Shown here in pieces: positions 34,114 to 43,496 of a stretch of DNA of 64,000 nt (positions are counted from its first letter, which is position 1; every line of letters begins with the position of its first letter). Below the pieces are notes generated by a model. It saw only the letters and a list, made by a program, of their open reading frames with translations, was not told the origin of the DNA and did not search any database. The stretch spans positions 62,001-126,000 of the forward strand of contig NZ_JARVRH010000012.1 of NCBI RefSeq assembly GCF_030209755.1. Direction: 5' to 3'. The stretch comes from Arthrobacter sp. efr-133-TYG-118 (lineage in GTDB: Bacteria; Actinomycetota; Actinomycetes; Actinomycetales; Micrococcaceae). Position numbers and translations under genes: made by a program.

Positions 34114-37100
34114 ATGTCCGTTTCAGTCACGCCGACAATATCCCGCCGCACAGCCGTCCTCGGCATCCTGGGCGCGGTGCCCCTGGCCCTGCTACCGGCG
34201 GTCTTCGGCGCAGAATCGGCCAAAGCTGACACCCTCACCGGCGTCTTCCACGGGCCCACCGGCTACGACCAGCTGTACAGCACCACGCCGACCGAACGCG
34301 GTCCGCGCGACCCGATGTCCACCCAGACGGTCCAGCTGCACTCGACCACATGGCCGATCTCTCCCGGACAGACATGCTGGGTCTCCTGGACGAAGAACGG
34401 GGTCGCCCAGACTGACGTTGGCTGCTCCTTCGACTACAACAATGGCAACAACAGCTATTGGAAGGTCAACCTCGGCTCCTTCGCGAGGGGCGACCAGATC
34501 ACCTACACCGTCCACGCCAACGTCGACGGCGCAGGCGCGATCACCAGCGGCCCGTTCAGCTTCGCCGTCACCGACTGGTCCGGCACCGGAAACGTCAGCG
34601 GCTACACCGACAACGGCACCTCAGTCGACGTCGCTGTCAGCGACACCTCCGGCAGCTTCTCCCCCAAGATCCGCTACACCTTCCCTGCACCAGACCGCTT
34701 CCACGTCCAGATCGCACCCCACGGCACCGGCCTGAATATCACTGGCGCCACGGGCTACACCGTCACCGACACAGGCACCACGCTGCAACTGGCCACCAGC
34801 GCGCTGAAGGTGAAGATCCAGAAGAGCCCCTACCGCGTTTCCGTCTACAAGGCCGACGGCACCACGCTCATTGCCCAACAGTACGACCCAGCCATATTCC
34901 GGAACACCGGATGGGCAAGCGACGGCGCCACTACAGTTACCAAAATCGAGGACCACTGGCTGACCCCCGCCGGAGAACGGTTCGAGGGCTTCGGCGAACG
35001 GTACGACTACCTGGACCAGCGCGGCCACGACGTCGACAACTACGTCTATAACCAGTACCAGGATCAAGGACCCACCCACCGCACCTACATGTCGGTCCCG
35101 TTCTTCACCAACTCCGCAGGCTACGGGGTGTACGTCCCCAGCACGCGCTACTCGCTGTTCAACGTGTGCACCTACCTCTCTGACATGGTCGGCTTCACCG
35201 TCGACACCGGTGGCGCGCTCGACTCCACCGTCGACTATCACTTCCTCACCGGTACCCAGGGAAACATCCTGGATGCCTACACCTCTCTGACCGGACGCCC
35301 ATGGCTGCCTCCGAAATGGGCGTTCGGCCTGTGGATGTCCGCCAACGAGTGGAACACCCAGACCGAGGTCACGAACGAGCTCGCCAACGTCACTAACAAC
35401 AACATCCCGCATAGTGTCCTGGTCCTGGAGCAGTGGAGCGACGAGGCCACCTTCTACGTCTGGCACGGTGCGACTTACACCGCCAAGCCTGGCAGCGGCG
35501 CCCTGGCCTACACCGACCTCACCTTCCCGTCCGGCGGCGAGTGGAGCGACCCCAAGGCCATGGTCGCCGCCGCCCACGACCAGAACATCAAAGTCGTCCT
35601 GTGGCAGATCCCCGTGCTCAAGCAGGACTTCAGCACCAACCCCGCCACCGCGCCCCAGCAGCACCTCAACGACCAGAGCTACGCCGCCGCCCAGGGCTAC
35701 CTGATCGGGGACGGGGTCGGCGGCCAATACCGGATCCCCACCGGGGAATGGTTCGGGGACAGCACCATGCCGGACTTCACCAATGCCGCGGCGACGTCAT
35801 GGTGGATGAGCAAGCGCGCCTACCTCTTCGACGATGTCGGCATCGACGGGATGAAGACCGACGGCGGCGAGATGGTCTTCGGCCGCAACGCCTCCTTCTC
35901 CGACGGCCGCAAGGGCGACGAGATGCACAACGGGTATACCAACGCCTACACCGGCGCCTACGGCACCTACGTTCAGACCAAGAAGAACGGAGACGGGGTC
36001 CTGTTCAGCCGCGGCGGAACCGCGGGTGCGCAGGCACACTCCATCTACTGGGCCGGGGATCAGGCCTCGACGTTCTCGGCCTTCCAGCAGGCCCTGCGTG
36101 CAGGCCTGAGCGGCGGGGAGTCCGGCATTCCTTTCTGGGCCTGGGACATGGCAGGCTTCACCGGGACCTTCCCGAGCAGCGAGCTCTACCTGCGGGCCGC
36201 CGCCCAGCAGACCTACTCACCGATGATGCAGTACCACTCCGAGAAGTCCGATCCCAGTCCCTCAGAGGCCCGGACACCCTGGAACGTCCAGGCCCGCACG
36301 GGCGACACAACGGTGGTCCCCACGTTCCGCAAGTTCGCCAACACGCGGATGAACCTGATCCCCTACATCTACACCGAGGCCAAGAACGCTTCCCTGACCG
36401 GGTTGCCACTGCTGCAGACCATGCGGCTGGCCTTCCCCGGGGACGCCTCGGCGGCCCCCCTGGACATGCAATACATGTTCGGTCGCCAGCTGCTCGTCGC
36501 CCCGATCACCACCCAAGGGGCGACCTCGGTCACGCTCTACCTCCCCGGCGGGGAATGGCACGACGTCACCAACGGCGGCAAGGCCTCCGGTCCCGGCAAC
36601 AAGACCTACATCGCCGACACCTCCACCATCCCGGTGTACGCCCGCGACGGCGCCATCATCCCACTGAACCTCAACGCCAACTACGAATACGGCGGAAGCA
36701 TCGGCAACGACGTTTACAACTACACGAACCTGGTCTTCCGGATCTACCCCGCAGGAACCACCTCGGCCGACTACTTCGACGACGCCGCCGGTACCGTCAA
36801 GCAGATCACCAGCACTGAGAACTGGAGCAGCCACCAGGTCATCGCCACCGTGCCGCCGCTCGCCACCACCGCAACCCTCCAGGTCAATACCACCGTCCCC
36901 AGCACCATCACAGTCGACGGAAACGCCCTGACCGCCTACAGCACGCTCAGCGGCCTCACTGCCGCGGCAACCGGCTGGTACTGGGATCCCGTCCAGCAGT
37001 TCACACTCATCAAGATCGCCTCCGGAACCACCACCCGCACCGTCATCCTCTCCGGGGTCAACAAGAGCGCATACGAAGCGGAATTCGCCACCGCAACAGG

Positions 37101-37449
37101 AACCACCACCAACACCAACCACCCCGGATTCACCGGCACCGGCTTCGTCGACGGCTTCACCGCCTCCGGTTCCTCCCTCACATTCGACGTCAGCGCCAAC
37201 GCCACCGGAACCCACCAACTCACCTTCCGCTACGCCAACGCCACAGGCGGGCCAGCCACCCGAACCATCTACGTCGACGGAACCTCCGTCGGAACCCTCA
37301 CACTGCCCACCCTGGCCAACTGGGACACATGGGGCACCGCAACCATCAGCACCACCCTCACCTCAGGACGGCACTCGGTGAAGATCTCCTACGACACGGC
37401 CAACACAGCCGCCATCAACCTCGACAACCTCACAGTCGGCAGGCCATGA
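34114..37449 (+). CDS. Secreted GH31 enzyme, Tat signal and CBM35-like C-terminus
   Basis: A 1,111-residue exported protein. The N-terminus has a twin-arginine motif (ISRRTAVLG) and hydrophobic core with a cleavage region near AKA-DT (residue 38). An N-terminal Ig-like module (about 40-150) precedes the GH31 sandwich and barrel; the nucleophile is Asp583 in GMKTDGGE and acid/base Asp649 in YWAGDQAST. From about 985 a CBM35-like domain begins YEAEFATATG. It is paralogous to the cytoplasmic GH31 at 24897. It may be a transglucosylase such as alpha-isomaltosyltransferase or a hydrolase; sequence alone does not decide. Stop overlaps the next start. Confidence 0.85.
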   Translation: MSVSVTPTISRRTAVLGILGAVPLALLPAVFGAESAKADTLTGVFHGPTGYDQLYSTTPTERGPRDPMSTQTVQLHSTTWPISPGQTCWVSWTKNGVAQTDVGCSFDYNNGNNSYWKVNLGSFARGDQITYTVHANVDGAGAITSGPFSFAVTDWSGTGNVSGYTDNGTSVDVAVSDTSGSFSPKIRYTFPAPDRFHVQIAPHGTGLNITGATGYTVTDTGTTLQLATSALKVKIQKSPYRVSVYKADGTTLIAQQYDPAIFRNTGWASDGATTVTKIEDHWLTPAGERFEGFGERYDYLDQRGHDVDNYVYNQYQDQGPTHRTYMSVPFFTNSAGYGVYVPSTRYSLFNVCTYLSDMVGFTVDTGGALDSTVDYHFLTGTQGNILDAYTSLTGRPWLPPKWAFGLWMSANEWNTQTEVTNELANVTNNNIPHSVLVLEQWSDEATFYVWHGATYTAKPGSGALAYTDLTFPSGGEWSDPKAMVAAAHDQNIKVVLWQIPVLKQDFSTNPATAPQQHLNDQSYAAAQGYLIGDGVGGQYRIPTGEWFGDSTMPDFTNAAATSWWMSKRAYLFDDVGIDGMKTDGGEMVFGRNASFSDGRKGDEMHNGYTNAYTGAYGTYVQTKKNGDGVLFSRGGTAGAQAHSIYWAGDQASTFSAFQQALRAGLSGGESGIPFWAWDMAGFTGTFPSSELYLRAAAQQTYSPMMQYHSEKSDPSPSEARTPWNVQARTGDTTVVPTFRKFANTRMNLIPYIYTEAKNASLTGLPLLQTMRLAFPGDASAAPLDMQYMFGRQLLVAPITTQGATSVTLYLPGGEWHDVTNGGKASGPGNKTYIADTSTIPVYARDGAIIPLNLNANYEYGGSIGNDVYNYTNLVFRIYPAGTTSADYFDDAAGTVKQITSTENWSSHQVIATVPPLATTATLQVNTTVPSTITVDGNALTAYSTLSGLTAAATGWYWDPVQQFTLIKIASGTTTRTVILSGVNKSAYEAEFATATGTTTNTNHPGFTGTGFVDGFTASGSSLTFDVSANATGTHQLTFRYANATGGPATRTIYVDGTSVGTLTLPTLANWDTWGTATISTTLTSGRHSVKISYDTANTAAINLDNLTVGRP

Positions 37450-40355
37450 CCGCCCCGCGCCGAGACCGGCGCCGAAACCGCCTCAGCGGGATCCTCGCCG
37501 GAGTAATGCTGCTGCTCGCCTCAACCGCCGGGGCCACCTTCGTGACCGCCGTCCCGGCCCACGCGGCAGGGATCCAACGCGTCCAGTTCACCGGAGCCGG
37601 CGACTACCTGGTCGCGGAATTCCTCAGCGACGACCTGGTCCACTTCGAAATGGGCACCGGATCCGGGCCCGGCGCCGGGGTGGCCATCCCCACCACCGAC
37701 CAAGTCGCCCCGACCAGCTACGCAGGCCCCACCGCCTTCACCCAGACCGCCTCGACCGCCAGCAGCGCGCACATCCAGGTCAGCGTCAACACCACGACCA
37801 TGTGCGCCGACGTCACGGATACGACCCGGACGCCGGCCCTGCTGCTGCACACAGTCTGCCCACGGAACCTGACGGCAGCGTGGAAGGGGCTGTCCTTCAC
37901 CAAGTCCGCCATGCAGGACGCCTACGGCCTCGGCGAAGAATTCTTCACCGGCGGCAATGCCGACGGCGACAGGGTTGGAGTCGACCGCTCCTCCCCCGGC
38001 GCCTACGGCAACACCATGAACTACGACGTCGACAACGGCCCCGTCGGGAACACCCAGATCCCCGTCCTCTTCGCCGTCGGCGCCAACAATGCCAACTACG
38101 GGCTCTTCGTCGACCAGGTCTACAAGCAGGACTGGAACCTCACCGCAGACCCCTGGACCATGGACACCTACGGCGACCAGCTGCGCTGGTACGTCATGGC
38201 CGGTCCCAGCCTGCCGGACCTGCGCAAGAGCTACATGAACCTCACCGGCCGCCCCCCAGTGCCCCCACAGAAGGCATTCGGGCTCTGGAACTCCGAATAC
38301 GGGTACAAGAACTGGACCGAGATCGACAACACCTTGGCCGGCCTGCGCTCCGACAAGTTCCCCGTCGACGGATTCATGCTCGACTTGCAATGGTTCGGCG
38401 GCGTCACCGCAGGCTCCGACAACACCAAGATGGGTACCCTCGAGTTCGACCCGACCAACTTCCCCAACGCCGCGTCCAAGATCGCCGACTACCGCGACAA
38501 CCAAGGCGTCGGCCTCATGACCATCGAAGAGTCCTACATCGGCAAAGGACTCCCCGAATACACCAACCTTGCCAACCAAGGCTTCCTGGCCCGCGCCGGC
38601 TGCCCCACCTGCGACCCCGTCTACCTCACCGCCAACGACTGGTGGGGCCGCGGAAGCATGATCGACAGAACCCAGCCGGCCGCCGGCGCCTACTGGGCCG
38701 CCACCAAGGAACAGCCACTCGTCAACATGGGCGTCCTCGGCCACTGGCTCGATCTCGGCGAACCCGAAATGTATGACTCCAACGACTGGACCGCCGGCCT
38801 GCTGCCCGGCAAACACGCCCACGCCGACTACCACAACCTGTATGCCCTGGAATGGGCCAACAGTGTCGCCAAGGGGTACACCGCCGCTTCGTCAACCCAG
38901 CGGCCCTTCCTGCTCTCCCGCTCCGGAGCCGCCGGTATCCAGCGCGACGGCGCAGCCATGTGGTCCGGTGACATCGCCACCCGTATGACCGCCCTTGCAG
39001 ACCAAACCAACGTCCAGATGGAGATGTCGATGTCCGGCATCGACTACTTCGGCTCCGATATCGGCGGCTTCCACCGTGACGAGGCCATCGCCGGGTCCGA
39101 CATCAACGAGATCTACACCCAATGGTTCGCGAATTCTGCATGGTTCGATGTCCCGATCCGCCCCCACACAGACAACACCTGCAACTGCCAGCAGACAGCC
39201 CCCGACAAGATCGGCGACGTCCCCAGCAACCTGGCCAACCTCCGCCAGCGCTACGAGCTCACCCCGTACTACTACTCCGTGGCACACAACGCCTACAGCA
39301 CTGGAGACCCCCTGGCCCCGCCGCTGGTGTACTACTACCAGAACGACCCCAACGTCCGCACCATGGGCAGCGAGAAGATGATCGGACCGGACATGCTTGT
39401 CGGCGTCGTCGCTGCATCAGGCGAACGGCAGAGGAACATGTACCTGCCCGCCGGCACCTGGTACGACTACCACACGAACAAGAAGTACGTCAGCACCGGC
39501 CAGTGGGTGAACAACCTGCCCGAATGGACCAACGGAGTCTTCCAGCTCCCCGCATTCGCCAAGGCCGGAGCGATCCTGCCCAAGATGTACGTCGATGACA
39601 AAACGATGAACGTAACCGGCGCTCGCACCGACGCCACCACCCGCAACGAGCTCGTCGCCCAGGTCTACCCCGACACCAACGCCTCCAACTTCACCCTTAC
39701 CGAAGACGATGGCAAGTCGGTCAACTACCAGAGCGGGGCGCAGCGCCTCACCGGTATCACCCAGCAGCTGTCAGGGTCGACCGAAACCGTGAACATCGCC
39801 GCATCATCCGGCACCTACACCGGAGCGCCGGACAGCCGCCAGAACGTGGTCCAACTCGTCACCGACGAAACCCAGGCCTCCGCCGTAACGCTAAACGGAA
39901 TGCCGCTGACCCAGTACGCGAACAAGGCAGCCTTCGATGCCGCCGCCAGCGGCTGGTACAACGCCGGAGGGAACCTCGTCGTCGCTAAATCCGACAGCAC
40001 CGCGGTCGGGACCGCGAAGTCTTTCCAGTTCACCCTCGGCCAGACCCCGGTATCAGCCAGCTTCACCTGCTCAAACGGCACCACCACGAGCGGGCAGTCG
40101 GTCTACGTCGTAGGCAACGTCCCCGGGTTGGGGAACTGGTCACCGGCCAGCGCCGTCAAGCTCGACCCCACCTCGTACCCCACCTGGACCGGAACGATCA
40201 GCGACCTCCCGCCAAACACTGCCATCGAATGGAAATGCATCAAGCGCCAGGAAACCAACTACCCCGCATCCGCAGACGCCTGGCAGCCAGGCTCCAACTC
40301 GACCTTAACGACCCCCTCCTCAGGGTCTGCCGGCGCGACGTCGGGAGGGTTCTAA
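37446..40355 (+). CDS. Secreted GH31 enzyme with C-terminal CBM20
   Basis: A 969-residue Sec-exported protein with signal peptide ending AVPAHA-AG near residue 40. The GH31 core carries the nucleophile Asp436 in HWLDLGEPE and the acid/base Asp509 in MWSGDIATR, a different GH31 subgroup from its neighbour. Residues about 868-955 form a CBM20 starch-binding domain (ASFTC, VYVVGNVPGLGNWSP, IEWKCIKR). Binding to starch-like glucan outside the cell is expected; a 6-alpha-glucosyltransferase (CtsZ-like) role is possible. The ATG at 37446 overlaps the upstream stop (ATGA). The tail after the CBM20 is Ser/Gly-rich. Confidence 0.85.
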   Translation: MTAPRRDRRRNRLSGILAGVMLLLASTAGATFVTAVPAHAAGIQRVQFTGAGDYLVAEFLSDDLVHFEMGTGSGPGAGVAIPTTDQVAPTSYAGPTAFTQTASTASSAHIQVSVNTTTMCADVTDTTRTPALLLHTVCPRNLTAAWKGLSFTKSAMQDAYGLGEEFFTGGNADGDRVGVDRSSPGAYGNTMNYDVDNGPVGNTQIPVLFAVGANNANYGLFVDQVYKQDWNLTADPWTMDTYGDQLRWYVMAGPSLPDLRKSYMNLTGRPPVPPQKAFGLWNSEYGYKNWTEIDNTLAGLRSDKFPVDGFMLDLQWFGGVTAGSDNTKMGTLEFDPTNFPNAASKIADYRDNQGVGLMTIEESYIGKGLPEYTNLANQGFLARAGCPTCDPVYLTANDWWGRGSMIDRTQPAAGAYWAATKEQPLVNMGVLGHWLDLGEPEMYDSNDWTAGLLPGKHAHADYHNLYALEWANSVAKGYTAASSTQRPFLLSRSGAAGIQRDGAAMWSGDIATRMTALADQTNVQMEMSMSGIDYFGSDIGGFHRDEAIAGSDINEIYTQWFANSAWFDVPIRPHTDNTCNCQQTAPDKIGDVPSNLANLRQRYELTPYYYSVAHNAYSTGDPLAPPLVYYYQNDPNVRTMGSEKMIGPDMLVGVVAASGERQRNMYLPAGTWYDYHTNKKYVSTGQWVNNLPEWTNGVFQLPAFAKAGAILPKMYVDDKTMNVTGARTDATTRNELVAQVYPDTNASNFTLTEDDGKSVNYQSGAQRLTGITQQLSGSTETVNIAASSGTYTGAPDSRQNVVQLVTDETQASAVTLNGMPLTQYANKAAFDAAASGWYNAGGNLVVAKSDSTAVGTAKSFQFTLGQTPVSASFTCSNGTTTSGQSVYVVGNVPGLGNWSPASAVKLDPTSYPTWTGTISDLPPNTAIEWKCIKRQETNYPASADAWQPGSNSTLTTPSSGSAGATSGGF

Positions 40356-40704
40356 TGCCCGGGGACCGGAATGGTCTGGAGAGCCACGGCGACCCCGAAT
40401 GCATGACCATGAGGCCGTGAGCGCGTATCAACAATAGAAGATCGACTGGGCCAGAGAGGCCGCTCCTGTGATCGGAGTGGCCCTCTGGCAGGACGCGAAA
40501 ATGCCCTGGCACTATGTGATGGTGCCAGGAACGATAGTGCCGCTGCGGGTCCCCAGCGTGACTAGGTCGCCACGGGCGGCAACACGACGGAACCCGCCAC
40601 CCTTGACAAGGTCCGGGCGTGGAATGAATGATACGAGCCTCATCAGCTTTGCCCTTCCGGTGGTCAATAGCTGAATTCGTGTCCGGCATTGTCGAAAGAG
40701 TGTA
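40356..40704. other. 349-bp intergenic region with two hairpins
   Basis: No gene supported. A long stem at 40450-40489 (GCCAGAG-aggcc-g-CTCC pairing with GGAG-t-GGCC-CTCTGGC, one bulge and one mismatch) probably ends the GH31 operon. A second, perfect 8-bp dyad CCTGGCAC-N9-GTGCCAGG lies at 40505-40529, and GGCACTAT/ATAGTGCC overlap it, so an operator for the next gene is possible. A minus-strand 149-codon frame here looks spurious. Confidence 0.5.
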
Positions 40705-41859
40705 TTGACAGTAATCGTGTGGGCGTGTTTTTCAGTCGGGTTGATTGGGTTGCTCCTGAACTGGATGAGTGTCATCGGCACGCTGATCGTGCCACGTCCG
40801 CTGCACAGCAACCTTTCACGGGTGACCCACCTGGTCACTGCGAAAATCTTCTTTGCCATCACAAAACCCGTCACCTCTTATGAAGTACGCGATCGGATCC
40901 TTGCCTGGCAGTCTCCGATGTCGCTGTTCGTCCGCCTGCTTGTTTGGGTGATCCTGTTCGATCTGTCGTTCAGCCTCCTGCTCCTTCCCTTCGTCGATGG
41001 TGACTATTGGCAAGCCGCAAACGAGGCCGGCTCCGCAATGTTCACGCTTGGCTACGCTGCGCCATCGAATGTCGGCAATACGGTGTTGGTTTACGTGGCC
41101 GCGTATACCGGGTTGATTGTCATCGCTTTGCAGATCGGTTACTTGCCAACCCTCTATGCAGCCTTCAATAGGCGGGAGGCGGAGGTAACGCTCCTGGTAT
41201 CGCGGGCAGGTTCACCCTCATGGGGACCGGAGCTTCTGGTGCGCACACGGTTTGGGATGGCCGCTCAAACCAGCACGAGCGAGCTCAGCGAGCTTTACCA
41301 AAGGTGGGAGCGATGGGCTGCGGACGTAGCCGAATCACACAGCACCTACCTCACCTTGGTGTGGTTCCGTTCACCTTCACCGCAATCCAACTGGCTCAAC
41401 TCCCTCCTCAGCGTCATGGACGCAGCCGCGTTGCAGCTTTCCTTGAGTCCGGGGTCTGCCCCGAGCACCCGGGCGCGACTGGTCCTTCGGATGGGGTTCA
41501 CCTGCCTGAATCAAGTGGCGCGGGCCATCCGTATCCCTGTCGAGGAAGACCCCGATCCCGATTCCGAACTCGACGTGACTTTCGAGGACTTCCAAGCGGC
41601 AGTGGAACTCATGCGGACCGTCGATTACCCGGTTGAGGTGACAGCCGAACAAGCCTGGCCCCACTTCAGGGGCTGGCGCGTCAACTACGAAAAGGTCGCA
41701 TACGCCCTCGCCTACGCGATCGACGCACCGCCATCAATGTGGAGTGGCTCACGACGCTTCGCGTCCGAGCCGATCATGCCGCACCGGCCGAAGAACCGCA
41801 CTTCCAAGGACGTGAAGCCAGACGACCCGCAAATGATTGCCCAGAGGAAGACACGGTGA
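40705..41859 (+). CDS. Unknown membrane protein with ion-channel-like pore segment
   Basis: A 384-residue protein. Hydrophobic segments lie at about residues 3-28, 75-97 and 125-148. Between the last two is SAMFTLGYAAPSNVG, which resembles the pore helix and filter of two-helix potassium channels (T-x-G-Y-G) but with Ala in place of the final Gly. The C-terminal 230 residues are soluble and partly helical with an acidic patch (EEDPDPDSELD). I recognise no named family; an ion channel with a cytosolic sensor is an inference. The start is TTG with GAAAGAG upstream and is uncertain. Confidence 0.65.
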   Translation: MTVIVWACFSVGLIGLLLNWMSVIGTLIVPRPLHSNLSRVTHLVTAKIFFAITKPVTSYEVRDRILAWQSPMSLFVRLLVWVILFDLSFSLLLLPFVDGDYWQAANEAGSAMFTLGYAAPSNVGNTVLVYVAAYTGLIVIALQIGYLPTLYAAFNRREAEVTLLVSRAGSPSWGPELLVRTRFGMAAQTSTSELSELYQRWERWAADVAESHSTYLTLVWFRSPSPQSNWLNSLLSVMDAAALQLSLSPGSAPSTRARLVLRMGFTCLNQVARAIRIPVEEDPDPDSELDVTFEDFQAAVELMRTVDYPVEVTAEQAWPHFRGWRVNYEKVAYALAYAIDAPPSMWSGSRRFASEPIMPHRPKNRTSKDVKPDDPQMIAQRKTR

Positions 41860-41921
41860 CAGCGAGGTGCAAGGATGGCACAACAAATGACCATTGACGT
41901 GTATCGAAGAGGAGAAGCATC

Positions 41922-42365
41922 ATGCCCATGATCGACGTGTACGCCACGACCGGGACCTTCGCCGACAAACACCGGCTCGCCGTTGACCTGGCGTCGACGG
42001 TGATGCGGGTGGAGCAGGTGCCGGATATCCCGATGTTCCGCAAGAACACGGCGGCATTCATCCATGAACTCCCGGAGGGGGATCTGTCGAATGTCGACGG
42101 CGACAGCAACTACGTGCGCGTCCAGGTGCTCACGAACGCGGGTGCATTGAACCGCGAAAAGCAGCTCGCTTTGGTCGAACAGCTCACCGCGCTCATCGCG
42201 ACGGCGGCCGCGGATCCGACCCTGCCCGATCGGACCTGGGTCCTGCTCACGGAAGCCCCCGACGGCGGTTGGGGCCTCAACGGGCACGCCAACACTAATG
42301 AGGAGCTCATCGCAGCCGCGCGTGCACAGATTGCCTCCCTCCAAGGACAGACCCCGGAGGCCTGA
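41922..42365 (+). CDS. Tautomerase superfamily protein
   Basis: A 147-residue protein starting MPMIDVYATTGTF. Removal of Met would expose Pro1, the catalytic base of 4-oxalocrotonate tautomerase and malonate-semialdehyde-decarboxylase types, and the length fits a fused two-unit tautomerase. The segment REKQLALVEQLTALIATA resembles the conserved helix of the second unit, and TWVLLTEAPDGGWGLNG the following strand. It could act on oxo-enols of aromatic catabolism, for example in place of the missing HpaF isomerase, but it lies far from the hpa operon. GAGGAG-type ribosome site precedes the ATG. Confidence 0.78.
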   Translation: MPMIDVYATTGTFADKHRLAVDLASTVMRVEQVPDIPMFRKNTAAFIHELPEGDLSNVDGDSNYVRVQVLTNAGALNREKQLALVEQLTALIATAAADPTLPDRTWVLLTEAPDGGWGLNGHANTNEELIAAARAQIASLQGQTPEA

Positions 42366-42420
42366 GCTCCGGCAGCGGCCGGGAGCGGGGGCGCCAAGCG
42401 CCTCTCCGACGTGAACTTGG

Positions 42421-42735
42421 CTACTCGGCAAACACCTGCTTGGCGACCGCCATGGCGGACATCGCCTTCGGCCAGCCCGCGTAGAACGCCAAGTGGGTAA
42501 TCGCCTCGCTCAATTCGGCTTCGCTCAGTCCGTTGGCTTTCGCAAGACGCAGGTGTCCGAAAAGCTGTTCGGTGCTGCCGCTCGTCACGAGACAGGCAAC
42601 GGTGATGAGGCTCCGGTCTCGCTTGGGCAACTCGGGCCGTTCCCAGACGTCAGCGAAGAGGACGTCGTCGGTGAGTGAGGCAAGTTTGGGCGAGATGTCT
42701 CCGACGAGTTGCTGGGCACGGGACTGTTCAGCCAT
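42421..42735 (-). CDS. Carboxymuconolactone decarboxylase family protein
   Basis: A 104-residue all-helical AhpD/CMD-fold protein. The family pattern (RDRSLITVACLVTSG, then LFGHLRLAKANGLSEAELSEAI) is clear. It lacks the CxxC pair of AhpD, so peroxidase-type redox activity is unlikely; it resembles the stand-alone decarboxylase-like group. AAGGAG lies six bases before the ATG. It converges with the tautomerase gene. Substrate unknown. Confidence 0.82.
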   Translation of the reverse strand: MAEQSRAQQLVGDISPKLASLTDDVLFADVWERPELPKRDRSLITVACLVTSGSTEQLFGHLRLAKANGLSEAELSEAITHLAFYAGWPKAMSAMAVAKQVFAE

Positions 42736-42904
42736 GGGGTTCTCCTTGTTAGTGGTTCATTCAGGGGTGCGGAGGGTCCGCCGTCGGCGCCCTCGGTCCT
42801 TTTCGACGAAAGCTTGTCGACCTGCTTTCCATCCTAGGAACGCACCTCGGAATGAGGCAGGGTCCGCTAGTACCTGTTTCCCGATGAACCTCGGGGGTCC
42901 GGGA

Positions 42905-43444
42905 TTAGAGCGGCGGATATCTTCTGAGACCCACCACTCCGCCCGCGGCAATCAGGGTCCCACCGAAGGCCACCAGGATTCCGGCCACTGAGACGGTTGG
43001 AGCGAGGGGACGGTCGCTCTGAGCGGAGCCGGGGTCAATCCGGGCGGCGGCCGCAGCCGAGGCTGAATTTTGCGCCGAGGGGATCGGACTGGAAATGAGC
43101 GACGAAGGCACCGCAGCGGTGGCTGTAGCGGGTGGCGCCACCTGGGTGGGTGCGGGTTCCGCGGTCACCGCCGGCGCGGTCGTTGAAGCGCCACTGGGTG
43201 GATCCGCGACGCCGGGGTCCGGCTGGGGTTGCGGTTGTACCGGTGCGATAGCCGTGGCGGTCGGGGTGGGTTTGCCCGACGGCCGGGGAGATGGGGAGCT
43301 GGCGGGAGAGCACATGCCAACCACCCCTAGAAGGCCTTGAGAATCGCAGGATGCGGCCCCTGCACTCTGCGCTGGCGCAAGTGCGATCAGGCACAACGCG
43401 AAAGGGAGCGCGACGAGGGCAACTGGAACCTTCCGGCGAGTCAT
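42905..43444 (-). CDS. Pro/Ala/Thr-rich surface protein with signal peptide and C-terminal membrane anchor
   Basis: A 179-residue protein with a signal peptide (hydrophobic LVALPFALCLIALAP, cleavage near AGA-AS about residue 31), a low-complexity Pro/Ala/Thr/Ser region from about 48 to 145, and a C-terminal hydrophobic helix (VAGILVAFGGTLIAAGGVVG) followed by LRRYPPL. There is no LPXTG. This looks like a small cell-envelope anchored or mucin-like protein; function unknown. Confidence 0.65.
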   Translation of the reverse strand: MTRRKVPVALVALPFALCLIALAPAQSAGAASCDSQGLLGVVGMCSPASSPSPRPSGKPTPTATAIAPVQPQPQPDPGVADPPSGASTTAPAVTAEPAPTQVAPPATATAAVPSSLISSPIPSAQNSASAAAAARIDPGSAQSDRPLAPTVSVAGILVAFGGTLIAAGGVVGLRRYPPL

Positions 43445-43496
43445 GGCTTCGACTCTACCTACTCCGCGCCAACTTGGGAGGAAATCCCCGTTGGCT

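Noticed and set aside
35433..36818. A 461-codon plus-strand frame inside the secreted GH31 gene
   Set aside because: Arg/Pro-rich alternative frame within a gene with intact catalytic motifs.
40240..40689. A 149-codon minus-strand frame after the second secreted GH31
   Set aside because: Overlaps the CBM20 coding end and hairpins; His/Arg/Ser-rich with no ribosome site.
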